Of a stretch of DNA of 64,000 nt, positions 23,830 to 32,143 are shown one piece after another. Location: positions 44,770 through 108,769 of the forward strand of contig CAYMCO010000016.1 in NCBI GenBank assembly GCA_964388955.1, written 5' to 3'. The notes under the pieces were generated by a model. The model had not been told where the DNA came from and did not search any database. It saw nothing but the letters and a program-made list of their open reading frames with translations. The stretch is from CAYMCO01 sp964388955 (GTDB taxonomy: Bacteria > Chloroflexota > Anaerolineae > Anaerolineales > E44-bin32). The position numbers were made by a program, and so were the translations under genes. Positions within the stretch are counted from its first letter, which is position 1. Each line of letters opens with the position of its first letter.

Positions 23830-25227
23830 ATGAATCCCTTGATGCGCGCCTGGCGCTGGTTCGATGATCGCTCCGGGACAACCAAATTCCTGAAGCCCAT
23901 CATGTCGCATCCCGTCCCACAAGGGACCGATTGGTGGTACGTGTTTGGAAGTGCCACCCTGTTCGCCTTTATCACCCAAGTTGTCACCGGCATTGCCCTG
24001 ACGGCGGCGTATGTCACCTCCGCTTCCGAGGCCTATGACAGCTTGCAGTTCATCACCAACGAAGCGGCTTTCGGGCGGCTGTTGCGAGGCATCCATTTCT
24101 GGGGGGCATCGGCCATGGTGCTCTTCGTCGGCATCCACATGATCCGCGTCTTCGTCACAGGGGCATTCAAGTTTCCCCGCGAGATGAATTGGCTGACGGG
24201 CACCTTGCTCTTGCTGCTCACGCTGGGGATCGCCTTCACCGGCCAACTGCTGCGTTGGGACCAGAATGCCATCTGGACGGCTGTCGTCGGGGCGGAGCAA
24301 GCCGGAAGGGTGCCCATTGTCGGGAAATCTCTTGCGCACTTGATTCTGGCCGGAGAAGTGGTCGGTGGGGCGACGCTGAGCCGGTTCTTCTCACTGCACG
24401 TCTTCTTCATCCCGGGTCTGATTTTCGCCGTGGTCGGCCTTCACCTCTATCTCGTCCTGCACAACGGCATCTCCGAACCCCCCAAGGTTGGTCGAATCAT
24501 CGATCCAAAGACCTACCGTCAGTGGTACCAGGACCTGCTGAGGCGGGAGGGGAGGCCTTTCTGGCCGGACACCGGATGGCGGGACGCGGTGTTCGGCGCG
24601 GGGGTGATCTTGGTGATCCTGCTGCTGGCCATCTTCGTGGGCCCACCCGCCTTGGGACAGCCTCCAGATCCATCAGTGGTGCAGGCGAGCCCCCGGCCCG
24701 ACTGGTATTTCCTTTGGTATTTCGCCGTTCTGGCGCTGATACCTCCGGCCACCGAGACGTACGTGATGGTGGGCGCGCCGCTCCTGTTCGGTTTGGCGCT
24801 GATCGCCCTGCCCTTCATCGCCAATCGGGGAGAGCGCAGCCCCCTGCGACGCCCGTGGGTCATCGGAATTTCTCTGGCGGCCGTGGTGGCCGTTGGCATC
24901 TTTACCTACGTGGGAATGAGTTCGCCCTGGTCGCCGGACTTCTCGGCCAAGCCACTGCCTCCGGAGGTGGTCGGCGAATCCAGCGGGGCGATCTATGATG
25001 GATCGCAGCTCTTCTACGTGAAGGGCTGCGAGTTCTGCCATACCATCGCGGGACACGGCGGGCAGCGAGGCCCGAACCTGAGCACGGTGGGTGATCGGTT
25101 GACCGAGCAAGAGATGATCACCAGGATTATGGATGGCGCCACAAACATGCCCGCCTATGGCGGCAACATCACAACCGGCGAGCTCGACCTGCTGCTCGCA
25201 TTTCTCGAGTCGCGCAAAGCCCCGTAG
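23830..25227 (+). CDS. Cytochrome b (fused b and subunit IV) with C-terminal cytochrome c
   Basis: 465 residues from the ATG at 23830 (AGGAG nine bases upstream). The N-terminal four-helix domain carries the haem b His pairs in 'GIHFWGASAMVLFVGIHMIRVF' and 'SLHVFFIPGLIFAVVGLHLYLVLH'. The quinol-site motif is Pro-Asp-Trp-Tyr, as in b6f subunit IV rather than Pro-Glu-Trp-Tyr. After eight membrane segments a C-terminal cytochrome c domain (about 390-465) has Cys-Glu-Phe-Cys-His and a Met-Pro-Ala-Tyr Met ligand. One chain thus does the work of cytochrome b and a cytochrome c, a plan known from Gram-positive bacteria and Chloroflexota. Confidence 0.93.
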   Translation: MNPLMRAWRWFDDRSGTTKFLKPIMSHPVPQGTDWWYVFGSATLFAFITQVVTGIALTAAYVTSASEAYDSLQFITNEAAFGRLLRGIHFWGASAMVLFVGIHMIRVFVTGAFKFPREMNWLTGTLLLLLTLGIAFTGQLLRWDQNAIWTAVVGAEQAGRVPIVGKSLAHLILAGEVVGGATLSRFFSLHVFFIPGLIFAVVGLHLYLVLHNGISEPPKVGRIIDPKTYRQWYQDLLRREGRPFWPDTGWRDAVFGAGVILVILLLAIFVGPPALGQPPDPSVVQASPRPDWYFLWYFAVLALIPPATETYVMVGAPLLFGLALIALPFIANRGERSPLRRPWVIGISLAAVVAVGIFTYVGMSSPWSPDFSAKPLPPEVVGESSGAIYDGSQLFYVKGCEFCHTIAGHGGQRGPNLSTVGDRLTEQEMITRIMDGATNMPAYGGNITTGELDLLLAFLESRKAP

Positions 25228-25410
25228 CGGACTCTGCCAGAGGGAAGTTGGGGCGAAATGGGCGAGGCGGAACTCGAGGGACTTCGAAGAGATGGGGCGT
25301 CGCGGCGCCGGATGCGTCAACTGGTCTGTGGTCGGCTTGGATCTAGACTCAGGCTGGACAGAGTGGCGCCGCGCAAGTTCATGGCGATCTCCCGGGAAAG
25401 GAGTTGGGCC

Positions 25411-26199
25411 GTGGTGAATTGGAGCACACTTCGCCCGTTGGCGGTTATTGTCATAGCGCTTCTCTTGGTGGCCTGCGGTGGAACCCCCTCCGCAACGTCC
25501 ACCGCAGCGCCGATTTCCAGCCCGGCAGCCGCGGCGACGTCGGCTGCCGCCAGCGCGGGCGAGCGCGCTGCGCTGGGTGCCCCACTGTATCTGGAGAATT
25601 GTTCCCCTTGCCATGGTGTCCAGGGGCAGGGCGTGGACGCGCCGCCGTTGAGGAACAATCTCTACATTCAGAATGGCACGGACGAAACGATCGAGGGCAC
25701 CATCGCCGACGGTTTCCCGGGCACGGAGATGCCCGGCTGGCTGCAGGAAAAAGGAGGGCCGCTGACCAAGGGCGAGATCGGGTTTGTCGTCGCCTACCTT
25801 CGCACCTTGCAGAACGTACCTGCCATGCCAGCCACTCCTTCGAGCCAGCCGGGTCCGGCAGCCTCGCTTTCTGGGGCGGCCGATTCAGGACGCCCGCTGT
25901 TTGGATCGTACTGCGCCGCGTGCCATGGTCCGCAGGGCGTTCAGGGCATCCCCAACCCTGGCTCCACCGATGGCAGTGTCCCGGTCTTGAATCCCATCGA
26001 CCCCGAGATCGCCGGTTCCGATCTGGGTGTCTTCGCCAAGAACTTGGACGTGATCATCGAACACGGATCGCTGCCCCCGGGGCAGGGGCCGCTCTTGCTG
26101 ATGCCCGCTTTTGGCGACCGCGGCATGCTCTCCGCACAGCAAATCGCCAATCTCATTGCCTACGTGATGGATCTGAATGGGGCCGGCCAGGGCCAATAA
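25411..26199 (+). CDS. Dihaem cytochrome c lipoprotein
   Basis: 262 residues from the GTG at 25411, which has AAAGGAG seven bases upstream. The signal sequence ends in Leu-Leu-Val-Ala-Cys, a lipobox, so it should be anchored outside the membrane. After an Ala/Ser-rich linker come two cytochrome c domains, Cys-Ser-Pro-Cys-His near residue 65 and Cys-Ala-Ala-Cys-His near 170, each followed by a possible Met ligand ('TEMPGWL' and 'LLMPAFG'). It closes the respiratory operon and probably links the bc complex to the CoxB haem. Confidence 0.9.
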   Translation: MVNWSTLRPLAVIVIALLLVACGGTPSATSTAAPISSPAAAATSAAASAGERAALGAPLYLENCSPCHGVQGQGVDAPPLRNNLYIQNGTDETIEGTIADGFPGTEMPGWLQEKGGPLTKGEIGFVVAYLRTLQNVPAMPATPSSQPGPAASLSGAADSGRPLFGSYCAACHGPQGVQGIPNPGSTDGSVPVLNPIDPEIAGSDLGVFAKNLDVIIEHGSLPPGQGPLLLMPAFGDRGMLSAQQIANLIAYVMDLNGAGQGQ

Positions 26200-26374
26200 C
26201 CGGCGCGGGGCCGGGGAGCTTTCCTACCGGGACCCATCTAGACCAATCGGCTGGTGAATCCCCCCGCAGAGGCGTCCACGCCCTGTATTGGGTGAGGGCG
26301 CTTACCCCTGGGGCTGATTTGCTCCAACTGTGATTGTCTTCGAAGCTTGCTCCAATGACCTTGCTCGCGCCCGC

Positions 26375-26905
26375 CTACACGTTTCGAGTGCTTTCCCGGG
26401 TGCGTTGGCCCCGCATGGAAGTGGCCTGGATCACCATGCCGACAATGAACAACCCAATCAGGACCAGCAGCTCCATGGTGGGCTCCAGGTGGATGGACTG
26501 CACAACGAGGGAAGCACCCGCAAGTGACGAGAGGATGATCAGCGCCCATTGGAACAACGCCGCCATCAGCAGGGCGCCCATCAGCCCACCGATCACGAAA
26601 GGCAGCCAGTTATAGCGGCCCATCGTCACTCCGAAGATGCCAAGCACGGTCAGCAGGAAATACCCCCCGGCGACGAACCCAGCCAGCAGAATTGCGAGTT
26701 GCTGGAGGAAGATTGCGAGAAGCGCGCCGATCAGGCCGGCGGCCAGTGAAATCCCGATTAGCAGAATCTGGGATTGCACGTTCAGCACATCAGGCACGAA
26801 CTGCCAGGCTGCCGCGAACCCTGCGCCGGCGACGAAGAGCCAGAACAGGCTGCGGCCAAGCAGCAACAACGCCCCGCCGGTGATCAATCCCAGGATCCTC
26901 ATCAT
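26375..26905 (-). CDS. DUF4203-like membrane protein
   Basis: About 176 residues from the ATG at 26905 (GGAGGAGG upstream). Six or seven hydrophobic segments fill the protein, with 'GFAAAWQFVPDV' near residue 30 and a Gly-rich 'FVIGGLMGALLMAAL' near 110. The layout resembles the TM198/DUF4203 group of unknown function. It converges on the end of the respiratory operon. A TATACAAT box at 26974-26981 on the minus strand is the likely -10 element. Confidence 0.7.
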   Translation of the reverse strand: MMRILGLITGGALLLLGRSLFWLFVAGAGFAAAWQFVPDVLNVQSQILLIGISLAAGLIGALLAIFLQQLAILLAGFVAGGYFLLTVLGIFGVTMGRYNWLPFVIGGLMGALLMAALFQWALIILSSLAGASLVVQSIHLEPTMELLVLIGLFIVGMVIQATSMRGQRTRESTRNV

Positions 26906-27210
26906 CGCGCCTCCTCCTTCACCCAAGCCAAATGCGGCTGTTGGGCGGGAATCCCCTTGCCAAACCCATCCGTATTGTATAGCAAATCTCAGGCAGCGCT
27001 GGATGACCGGAGTCCTGGTCGGAACCGGGCACGGGAAGTGGGATCAGCGATCCCGATCCGGAATCTTGCGCACCCGCGGCTCCCTCCAGTCGGGGACCGG
27101 ATCCTGCCAGACCGGGCAGTGAGGCGACCTTCGGGAGGCCTCCTTTCTATCGACCGGCGGGGCAGCCCCATGAACCATTCAAAACGGTTGAGGCGAGGAG
27201 CGCCGGCGGT
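26906..27210. other. Intergenic region between DUF4203-like and PfkB genes
   Basis: Both flanking genes are on the minus strand. The region carries the probable -10 element of the DUF4203-like gene (TATACAAT at 26974-26981 on the minus strand). The remainder has short GC-rich inverted repeats such as GGGATCAGCGATCCC near 27049-27063 but no gene. Confidence 0.35.
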
Positions 27211-28146
27211 CTAGTCGGGGTAGGCACGAAGTTCAATGCGAGGTCTCATGCGTTCCACTTCCACCCGGTCGCAGTCCGCTGTGGCCGGAGTGAGCATGAC
27301 CGCCGCCGCGGCAGCGAATCCCAGACGCAACCCTTCTTCGACGGGCTCCCCCGAATCGATCGCCGCTGCCAAGCCGGCCAGTATGGCATCGCCGGCCCCC
27401 GCAGTGCTGATCACCTCCACGCTTGGGGCGGGGATATGGTAGGCGCGATCCGCGAGCACTGCGAGGGCACCTTCCTCCCCAAGTGTGATGACGGGGGAAG
27501 TGTCATACGCGTCACGCAGCGCGCATCCTTGGAGATACGCTTCGGCCAGAGAGTCTATGGGAGTCCCGGCGAGTTCTCTGAGTTCGTCTCGGTTCGGCTT
27601 CACAAAAGTCGGCTTGGCTGCCAGGCCGTGCTCCAGTGCCGCTCCGCTGGAGTCGAAGATCACTGGGATGCCTCGACCGCGGGCGGCTTCGATGTAGCGG
27701 TGGTGGAAGTCCATCCCTACGCCATTCGGCAAGCTGCCGCCGATGATCACGCAGGAGCTGGCCCCAAGGTGCCCCTCATAACGCTCGAACAGCACCTCCG
27801 GGAATTCACCATCCACGACCAGTGATTGTACGCTGATGGTGGTCTGGGAACCCATCTCCTCGGCCACAATGATGGTGTTTGTGCGCGTCTCACCTTTGAC
27901 CCATATGAAATCGGTCTCCACGCCTCGCTCCCTGAGCATTTCTTCCATCTGGAATCCCGCCAGACCCGAGGCAAACCCGGTAGCCAGGACATCATATCCC
28001 AGCTCTCCGAGGATCCAGGCTGCATCGGCGGCCTTTCCGCCCATGCCCATGGCCGCGCGGGAGGCGCGCAAGGTGCGTCCGAGGTGGAGGTCGGGGACAA
28101 ACAGGGTGCGGTCGACGGCGGTATTTGGAGTTACAGTGAGAATCAT
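27211..28146 (-). CDS. PfkB-family sugar kinase (1-phosphofructokinase type)
   Basis: About 311 residues from the ATG at 28146 (GGGAGG upstream); an upstream in-frame ATG adds 18 unrelated residues. The N terminus 'MILTVTPNTAVDRTLFV' and early 'MGGKAADAAWILGELG' are typical of the FruK/LacC subgroup that phosphorylates fructose 1-phosphate or tagatose 6-phosphate. The C-terminal PfkB motif is 'STAGAGDAILAGL', with the catalytic Asp, instead of the more usual Gly-Ala-Gly-Asp-x-Phe. In the first motif Gly-Gly-Lys-Ala-Ala replaces Gly-Gly-Lys-Gly-x-Asn, so the sugar could differ. No sugar transport gene is adjacent. Confidence 0.82.
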   Translation of the reverse strand: MILTVTPNTAVDRTLFVPDLHLGRTLRASRAAMGMGGKAADAAWILGELGYDVLATGFASGLAGFQMEEMLRERGVETDFIWVKGETRTNTIIVAEEMGSQTTISVQSLVVDGEFPEVLFERYEGHLGASSCVIIGGSLPNGVGMDFHHRYIEAARGRGIPVIFDSSGAALEHGLAAKPTFVKPNRDELRELAGTPIDSLAEAYLQGCALRDAYDTSPVITLGEEGALAVLADRAYHIPAPSVEVISTAGAGDAILAGLAAAIDSGEPVEEGLRLGFAAAAAVMLTPATADCDRVEVERMRPRIELRAYPD

Positions 28147-28356
28147 GGTCGTCCTGCCTCCCGCTGGCGCTGTACCCCCCGCCGTATGGTACCAGTACAT
28201 CCCATGGGATCAGGCTCGGGGGCTCCTGCCGGAGGAGCACCGCCTCAGGGTGTGTGGGGCCGCAAGTGCGGGGGAGCCGCACTTAATTATATTGGCGAGT
28301 CCCCTTTTTCATTCTACAATTGAGCGGAAGAGTGAGGGAAGGTGGGGGATGAGAAG

Positions 28357-29076
28357 ATGAAGAGAAAGTGGGTCGTCGCGTGGCTGCTGGCCGCCTTGCT
28401 GTTGGCCGGCTGCGGCCCGGCGGGGTCGGACCGGGTGGTGATCGATGTGCGCCAGGTATCCGGGTTCGACCGGGTGTCGCTCTCGAGCATCGGCACAATG
28501 GTGATCACGCAAGGCGATCAAGAGGCACTGGAGATCGAGGCGCAGCGCTACGTGACACGGCGCATCCTTTCCACGGTCCGAAACGGCACGCTGAATATCG
28601 GCTTCGGCGGCGGCACCTTCTTTGGAGAGGCGATCCCGACCAGAGGGATCACATATCGCCTGACGGTGAAACAACTGTCTGCCATCGCCTTTTCCGGGGC
28701 GGGGAGCATCCGTTCCGAGGGGCTGTCCGCTGACCGGTTGGAAATCCGGGCGACAGGTGTGGGCACGGTGAATATCGATAATCTGGAGGCGGAGGAGCTG
28801 GATGTGCTGCTCGGCGGTGTCGGCGCCGTCGAAGTCGCCGGTGAGGTCGGCGATCAGGAGGTCATCCTGAGCAGTGTAGGGGAATATCGGGCCGGCGATC
28901 TGCGGAGCCGAAGCGCCTCCGTGAGGTTGAGCGGAGCAGGCAGGTCGACCCTCTGGGTGGAGGATTCGCTGCGCGTGCGAATCTCCGGGCTTGGATCGGT
29001 CGAATACTACGGGCAGCCCACCGTCGATTCAGAGATCACTGGATTGGGCAGGTTGGTGGAGCTGGGCTCCAAATAG
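28357..29076 (+). CDS. GIN-domain (DUF2807) lipoprotein
   Basis: About 239 residues. Lipoprotein signal ending in Leu-Leu-Ala-Gly-Cys near residue 19. The remainder is a repetitive beta-solenoid with Gly-rich turns (SAIAFSGAGSIRSEGL, LLGGVGAVEVAG, RLSGAGRSTLWV), typical of the 'head GIN' domain family that folds as a beta helix on the cell surface. Function is unknown; some members occur near anti-sigma or adhesion genes, but here the neighbours give no hint. ATG at 28357 rather than 28342 because the signal sequence then begins at once. Confidence 0.82.
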   Translation: MKRKWVVAWLLAALLLAGCGPAGSDRVVIDVRQVSGFDRVSLSSIGTMVITQGDQEALEIEAQRYVTRRILSTVRNGTLNIGFGGGTFFGEAIPTRGITYRLTVKQLSAIAFSGAGSIRSEGLSADRLEIRATGVGTVNIDNLEAEELDVLLGGVGAVEVAGEVGDQEVILSSVGEYRAGDLRSRSASVRLSGAGRSTLWVEDSLRVRISGLGSVEYYGQPTVDSEITGLGRLVELGSK

Positions 29077-29240
29077 CGTCCGCCCAAGCACGCCTCACGG
29101 CGCGCTGAACCCCGCCATGCGCATGCTTCAACATGCGACGCTCAGATGAATCACCGCCAGCAAGCCAGGGGATGGGCGGCAGGCAGAGGGACCGGGGTAG
29201 GCGCGTCCTGCGGCCAGCGCCCGGGCCAAGCCAGGCGGTT

Positions 29241-29575
29241 TGTGGTTCGAGGAACAGGATCTTGGGCCGGGTCATGAAGCCCCGAGCCAACTCAAGTCTG
29301 CGCTTCATGCCTCCGGAATATGTTTTCACCACACGGTCGATGGATTCCTGCAGTTCGACCAGATCGATCAATGTCCGGATGCGGTTCTCACGCAGTGCGG
29401 AGTCCATGTGGTACAGGCGTCCGTGCAAATCGGGGACCTGCCTGCCCGTCAGATCGCGGTCCAGGACGATATCCTGGAAGGTCACCCCAATGGAGTCCCT
29501 CACGTCCCGCCCCTGCGTTCGGACATCATATCCCGCCACGCGCGCGACCCCCGATGTGAAGGGTCGGATTCCCCC
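29241..29575 (-). pseudogene. Remnant of a DrrA-type ABC transporter ATPase
   Basis: On the minus strand the frame reads SGVARVAGYDVRTQGR, DSIGVTFQDIVLDRDLTG, DLHGRLYHMD and the ABC signature TYSGGMKRRLELARGFM, followed by KILFLEPQTAWLGPG. This matches the middle of daunorubicin-resistance type ATPases. The N terminus with Walker A is absent, Walker B lacks the Asp before Glu and has an extra residue, and the switch region is lost. Clearly non-functional. Its left end is joined directly to the first codons of another gene (next entry). Confidence 0.75.
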
Positions 29576-29646
29576 CAACGGGCCATATCATAGGCGGCTG
29601 CGACACCTTGTCTCCCAGCGCCGAGCACGGCGTGCTTGAATGCCAT
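29566..29646 (-). pseudogene. First 27 codons of a saccharopine-dehydrogenase-like gene
   Basis: From an ATG at 29646 with a GAGGGAGAA ribosome binding site, the minus-strand frame reads MAFKHAVLGAGRQGVAAAYD, the Rossmann-fold N terminus of saccharopine dehydrogenase family proteins. It then runs into the ABC remnant in a different frame. A promoter is still present upstream. The pattern is what a deletion would leave when it fuses the head of one gene to the middle of another. Confidence 0.6.
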
Positions 29647-29723
29647 TCGAGTTCTCCCTCGAGCCACATGATCGCGGTCGTGGGCCATATCCGCCTGGTT
29701 TGGCCCCCGATATATGATCCAAC

Positions 29724-29752
29724 ATAACACAATGAATCGCAATGTTTGACAA
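29724..29752 (-). promoter_or_regulatory. Promoter upstream of the truncated saccharopine-dehydrogenase-like gene
   Basis: Minus strand: TTGTCA (29752-29747), 17-base spacer, TGTTAT (29729-29724). A good match to the sigma-70 consensus, yet it now reads into two gene remnants. Confidence 0.45.
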
Positions 29753-29908
29753 GCCAGAGTTTTTCACCAGAATAGGGGGGTCGACCGTCGATGGTTCTGG
29801 CCGCTGCCTGCATGGGCGGGGCTTGGTGAGGGCGCGATTTGCCTTCGCCCAAGAGGTCACCGGATAAAGCCACAGTCGAGCCGGGAATTCGGAGGGAAAT
29901 GATCGGAC

Positions 29909-30922
29909 ATGAGCGAAGAAGAGGGTGTCGTGGGGGAATTTGCCTATATGAGCATGCATCGGGACATGCCGGGCGAGCCCGAGCCGGTCTTCGAGGATGC
30001 CGAAATGATGGATGCGGTGTGGGGGCGCCGCTGGGGCGTGAACAACGACGTGGGAAGGCTTCGCGCCGTGTTGGTCAGCCGCCCGGGCCAGGAGTGGAGC
30101 CCCATGATGGAAGGTGGGGAGTATGCAGCGGAGTTCAACGCCCGGATCGGACCGGACAAGATGTGGTATTGGGAGGGCCGGGAACGCCCGGATCTCGATC
30201 TCGCCCAGGCGCAGCACGACCGTTTGACCGAGGCGCTGCGGTCCGAAGGTGTTGAGGTGCTCTCGCTTGAGACACCGCCCCCGCATCTGACGCGCGCAGT
30301 CTTTACGCGCGATCAGGCCATTATCACCCCGGGAGGCGCGGTCATCTGCCGCTTCGGTGTGGACTACCGGCGGGGGGAGGAGCGGGTCATCAGCCGCACA
30401 CTGGCTGGGTTGGACATGCCCATCGAACGGACCATCCATGGCGCGGGGCTGATGGAAGGCGGAAGCTTCTGCTGGCTGCAGCCAGGAACAGCGGCCGTCT
30501 CGATCGGACATCGCAGCAACCACGAGGGCGCTCGACAGCTGGAAGAGGTTCTGGCGGTGATGGGGTCTGACCTGCTTTGGGTCGACAACAGCGGATATGG
30601 GATTCACATCGACGGATCCTTGGTGATGATCGATGTGGACCTGGCGCTGGTGATGATGACGGATCTACCGTGGTGGTTTCTGGAAGAGTTGAAAAGACTC
30701 GGCATTCACACGGTCGACTCGGATCCACTGGATGGCGCCTTTGGGGTGAATTGCTTGGCGGTGCGGCCGGGGCGGGTGATCATGTCCGCCCACGCCCGGC
30801 GGACGGCGGACAAGTTGGCCCGTATCGGTGTGGAGGTGATCCCAGTTGAGTATGATGAGCTGCACAAGGGGGGTGGTGGCATCCATTGCTCCACGCTGCC
30901 GCTCATCCGGGATGAGGTCTAG
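29909..30922 (+). CDS. Amidinotransferase-fold (arginine deiminase / dimethylargininase family) enzyme
   Basis: 337 residues of the guanidine-modifying pentein superfamily. Visible motifs are 'GRLRAVLVSRPG' near residue 50, 'VFTRDQAIITPGGAVI' near 131, Glu-Gly-Gly at 183-185, the catalytic His 233 in 'GIHIDGS', and the nucleophile Cys 327 in 'GGGIHCSTLP' near the C terminus. These suit hydrolysis of arginine or a methylarginine to citrulline. The next gene is an ornithine carbamoyltransferase, which would use or make citrulline, so an arginine-deiminase-like pathway is plausible. The exact substrate is not determined by sequence. The N-terminal 40 residues are acidic and variable. Confidence 0.82.
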   Translation: MSEEEGVVGEFAYMSMHRDMPGEPEPVFEDAEMMDAVWGRRWGVNNDVGRLRAVLVSRPGQEWSPMMEGGEYAAEFNARIGPDKMWYWEGRERPDLDLAQAQHDRLTEALRSEGVEVLSLETPPPHLTRAVFTRDQAIITPGGAVICRFGVDYRRGEERVISRTLAGLDMPIERTIHGAGLMEGGSFCWLQPGTAAVSIGHRSNHEGARQLEEVLAVMGSDLLWVDNSGYGIHIDGSLVMIDVDLALVMMTDLPWWFLEELKRLGIHTVDSDPLDGAFGVNCLAVRPGRVIMSAHARRTADKLARIGVEVIPVEYDELHKGGGGIHCSTLPLIRDEV

Positions 30923-31047
30923 AACCCTCGCCCGCCAGGGTGGGCTTGGGTGTGTTCCGGGGCAAGTGAGGGCGGGGCTGTCAGGGCCCGGGTTCTGGTT
31001 ATCGCAGGGGATGATCAATTCAACGAAGACTGCAAGGAGGCAATGAA

Positions 31048-31977
31048 ATGCAACGAGAGGATTTTTCCGGCCGTGACTACTTGACGCTCATGGACTTCAC
31101 GCCCGATGAGATCGGCTACATCTTGGAGACATCAGCGGATCTGAAAGCGCGCCTGCGCAAAGGGGAGCCGCACGCGGTCCTGGCCGGCAAGACGGCCATG
31201 ATGATCTTTAAGAAGCTCAGCACCCGCACCCGGGTGAGCTTCCAAGCCGGATGTGCCCATTTGGGGATGCAGAGCTTCTTCACCATGCCGGAAGTGCTGC
31301 AGATGAAGCGCGGCGAGCCGATCAAAGACACCGCGCGGGTGATCGACCGCTACTGCGATGTACTGTTCATGCGCACCTATGATCAGGAGGAAGTGGAGGA
31401 GTTTGCCCAATACATGCAGAGCCCGGTGATCAATGCGCTGACGGATCTCACGCATCCCTGTCAGTGCCTGGCGGACATGCTCACCATCAAAGAGCATAGG
31501 GGTGCTCTGCAGGGGGTCAAGCTGGTCTATGCCGGGGATGTATACAACGTGTGTCAGTCCTTGATGATCGCGGGGAGCCTGATGGGCTTCGAGGTATGGG
31601 TGGCGCGCCCGCCCGGGTACGATCCTGCGGATCGAGTCATGGAGTTCATCGCTGGGCACCCCGGCGCGGGGAATGTGCACGTGACGGAATCCATGGAAGA
31701 AGCGGCTCGGGACGCGGACGTGATCTACGCCAATACCTGGCACAGCATGGGGACCAAGAACAAGGACCAACGGCTGAGGGATTTTGGGCCGTATCAGATT
31801 AACTCACGGACCATGGCGATGGCCAAACCCGACGCCATTTTCATGCACTGCCTTCCTGGGTATCGGGGTGAGGAGATGACAGATGAGGTGATCGAGGGCC
31901 CGCAGTCGGCCGTCTTTGATCAGGCGGAGAATCGGATGCACACCGAGAAAGCGCTCTTGTATTTGCTGCTGAGCTGA
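31048..31977 (+). CDS. argF: Ornithine carbamoyltransferase
   Basis: 309 residues, with AAGGAGG seven bases before the ATG. Carbamoyl-phosphate motif Ser-Thr-Arg-Thr-Arg at 58-62, His-Pro-Cys-Gln at 136-139, and ornithine-binding His-Cys-Leu-Pro with Cys 268 are intact, as is 'WHSMGTKNKDQRL' near 231. Position 163-170 reads 'GDVYNVCQ' where Gly-Asp-Gly-Asn-Asn-Val is usual, a notable divergence next to the substrate site. It may serve arginine synthesis or, with the preceding deiminase-like gene (about 125 nt upstream), citrulline breakdown. No carbamate kinase gene is in the window. Confidence 0.9.
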   Translation: MQREDFSGRDYLTLMDFTPDEIGYILETSADLKARLRKGEPHAVLAGKTAMMIFKKLSTRTRVSFQAGCAHLGMQSFFTMPEVLQMKRGEPIKDTARVIDRYCDVLFMRTYDQEEVEEFAQYMQSPVINALTDLTHPCQCLADMLTIKEHRGALQGVKLVYAGDVYNVCQSLMIAGSLMGFEVWVARPPGYDPADRVMEFIAGHPGAGNVHVTESMEEAARDADVIYANTWHSMGTKNKDQRLRDFGPYQINSRTMAMAKPDAIFMHCLPGYRGEEMTDEVIEGPQSAVFDQAENRMHTEKALLYLLLS

Positions 31978-32068
31978 GACTCCACCCCCAGCCCGGCGGT
32001 CGGCTTGCTTGGCGCGGGGCATCCAGCGCCTGGCACACTTTCGACCGGGTCATTCGCTCAAGAGGCAT

Positions 32069-32096
32069 CTGCGGCCGGCTGATCAGCCGGCCGCAG
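32069..32096. terminator. Perfect 28-bp palindrome between convergent genes
   Basis: CTGCGGCCGGCTGA followed by its exact reverse complement, with no loop interruption. It lies between the convergent argF and molybdopterin oxidoreductase genes, so a bidirectional terminator is the simplest reading. No T-tract follows on either strand. Confidence 0.5.
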
Positions 32097-32143
32097 GCGA
32101 TTCATTCCCAGGGACAGCAGAGTGAAGTTGCCACCGGCCTCCA

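Noticed and set aside
19746..26199. Alternative-complex-III-type operon
   Set aside because: The genes are a classical Rieske/cytochrome b complex; no ActB-like iron-sulfur molybdopterin protein or NrfD-like subunits are present.
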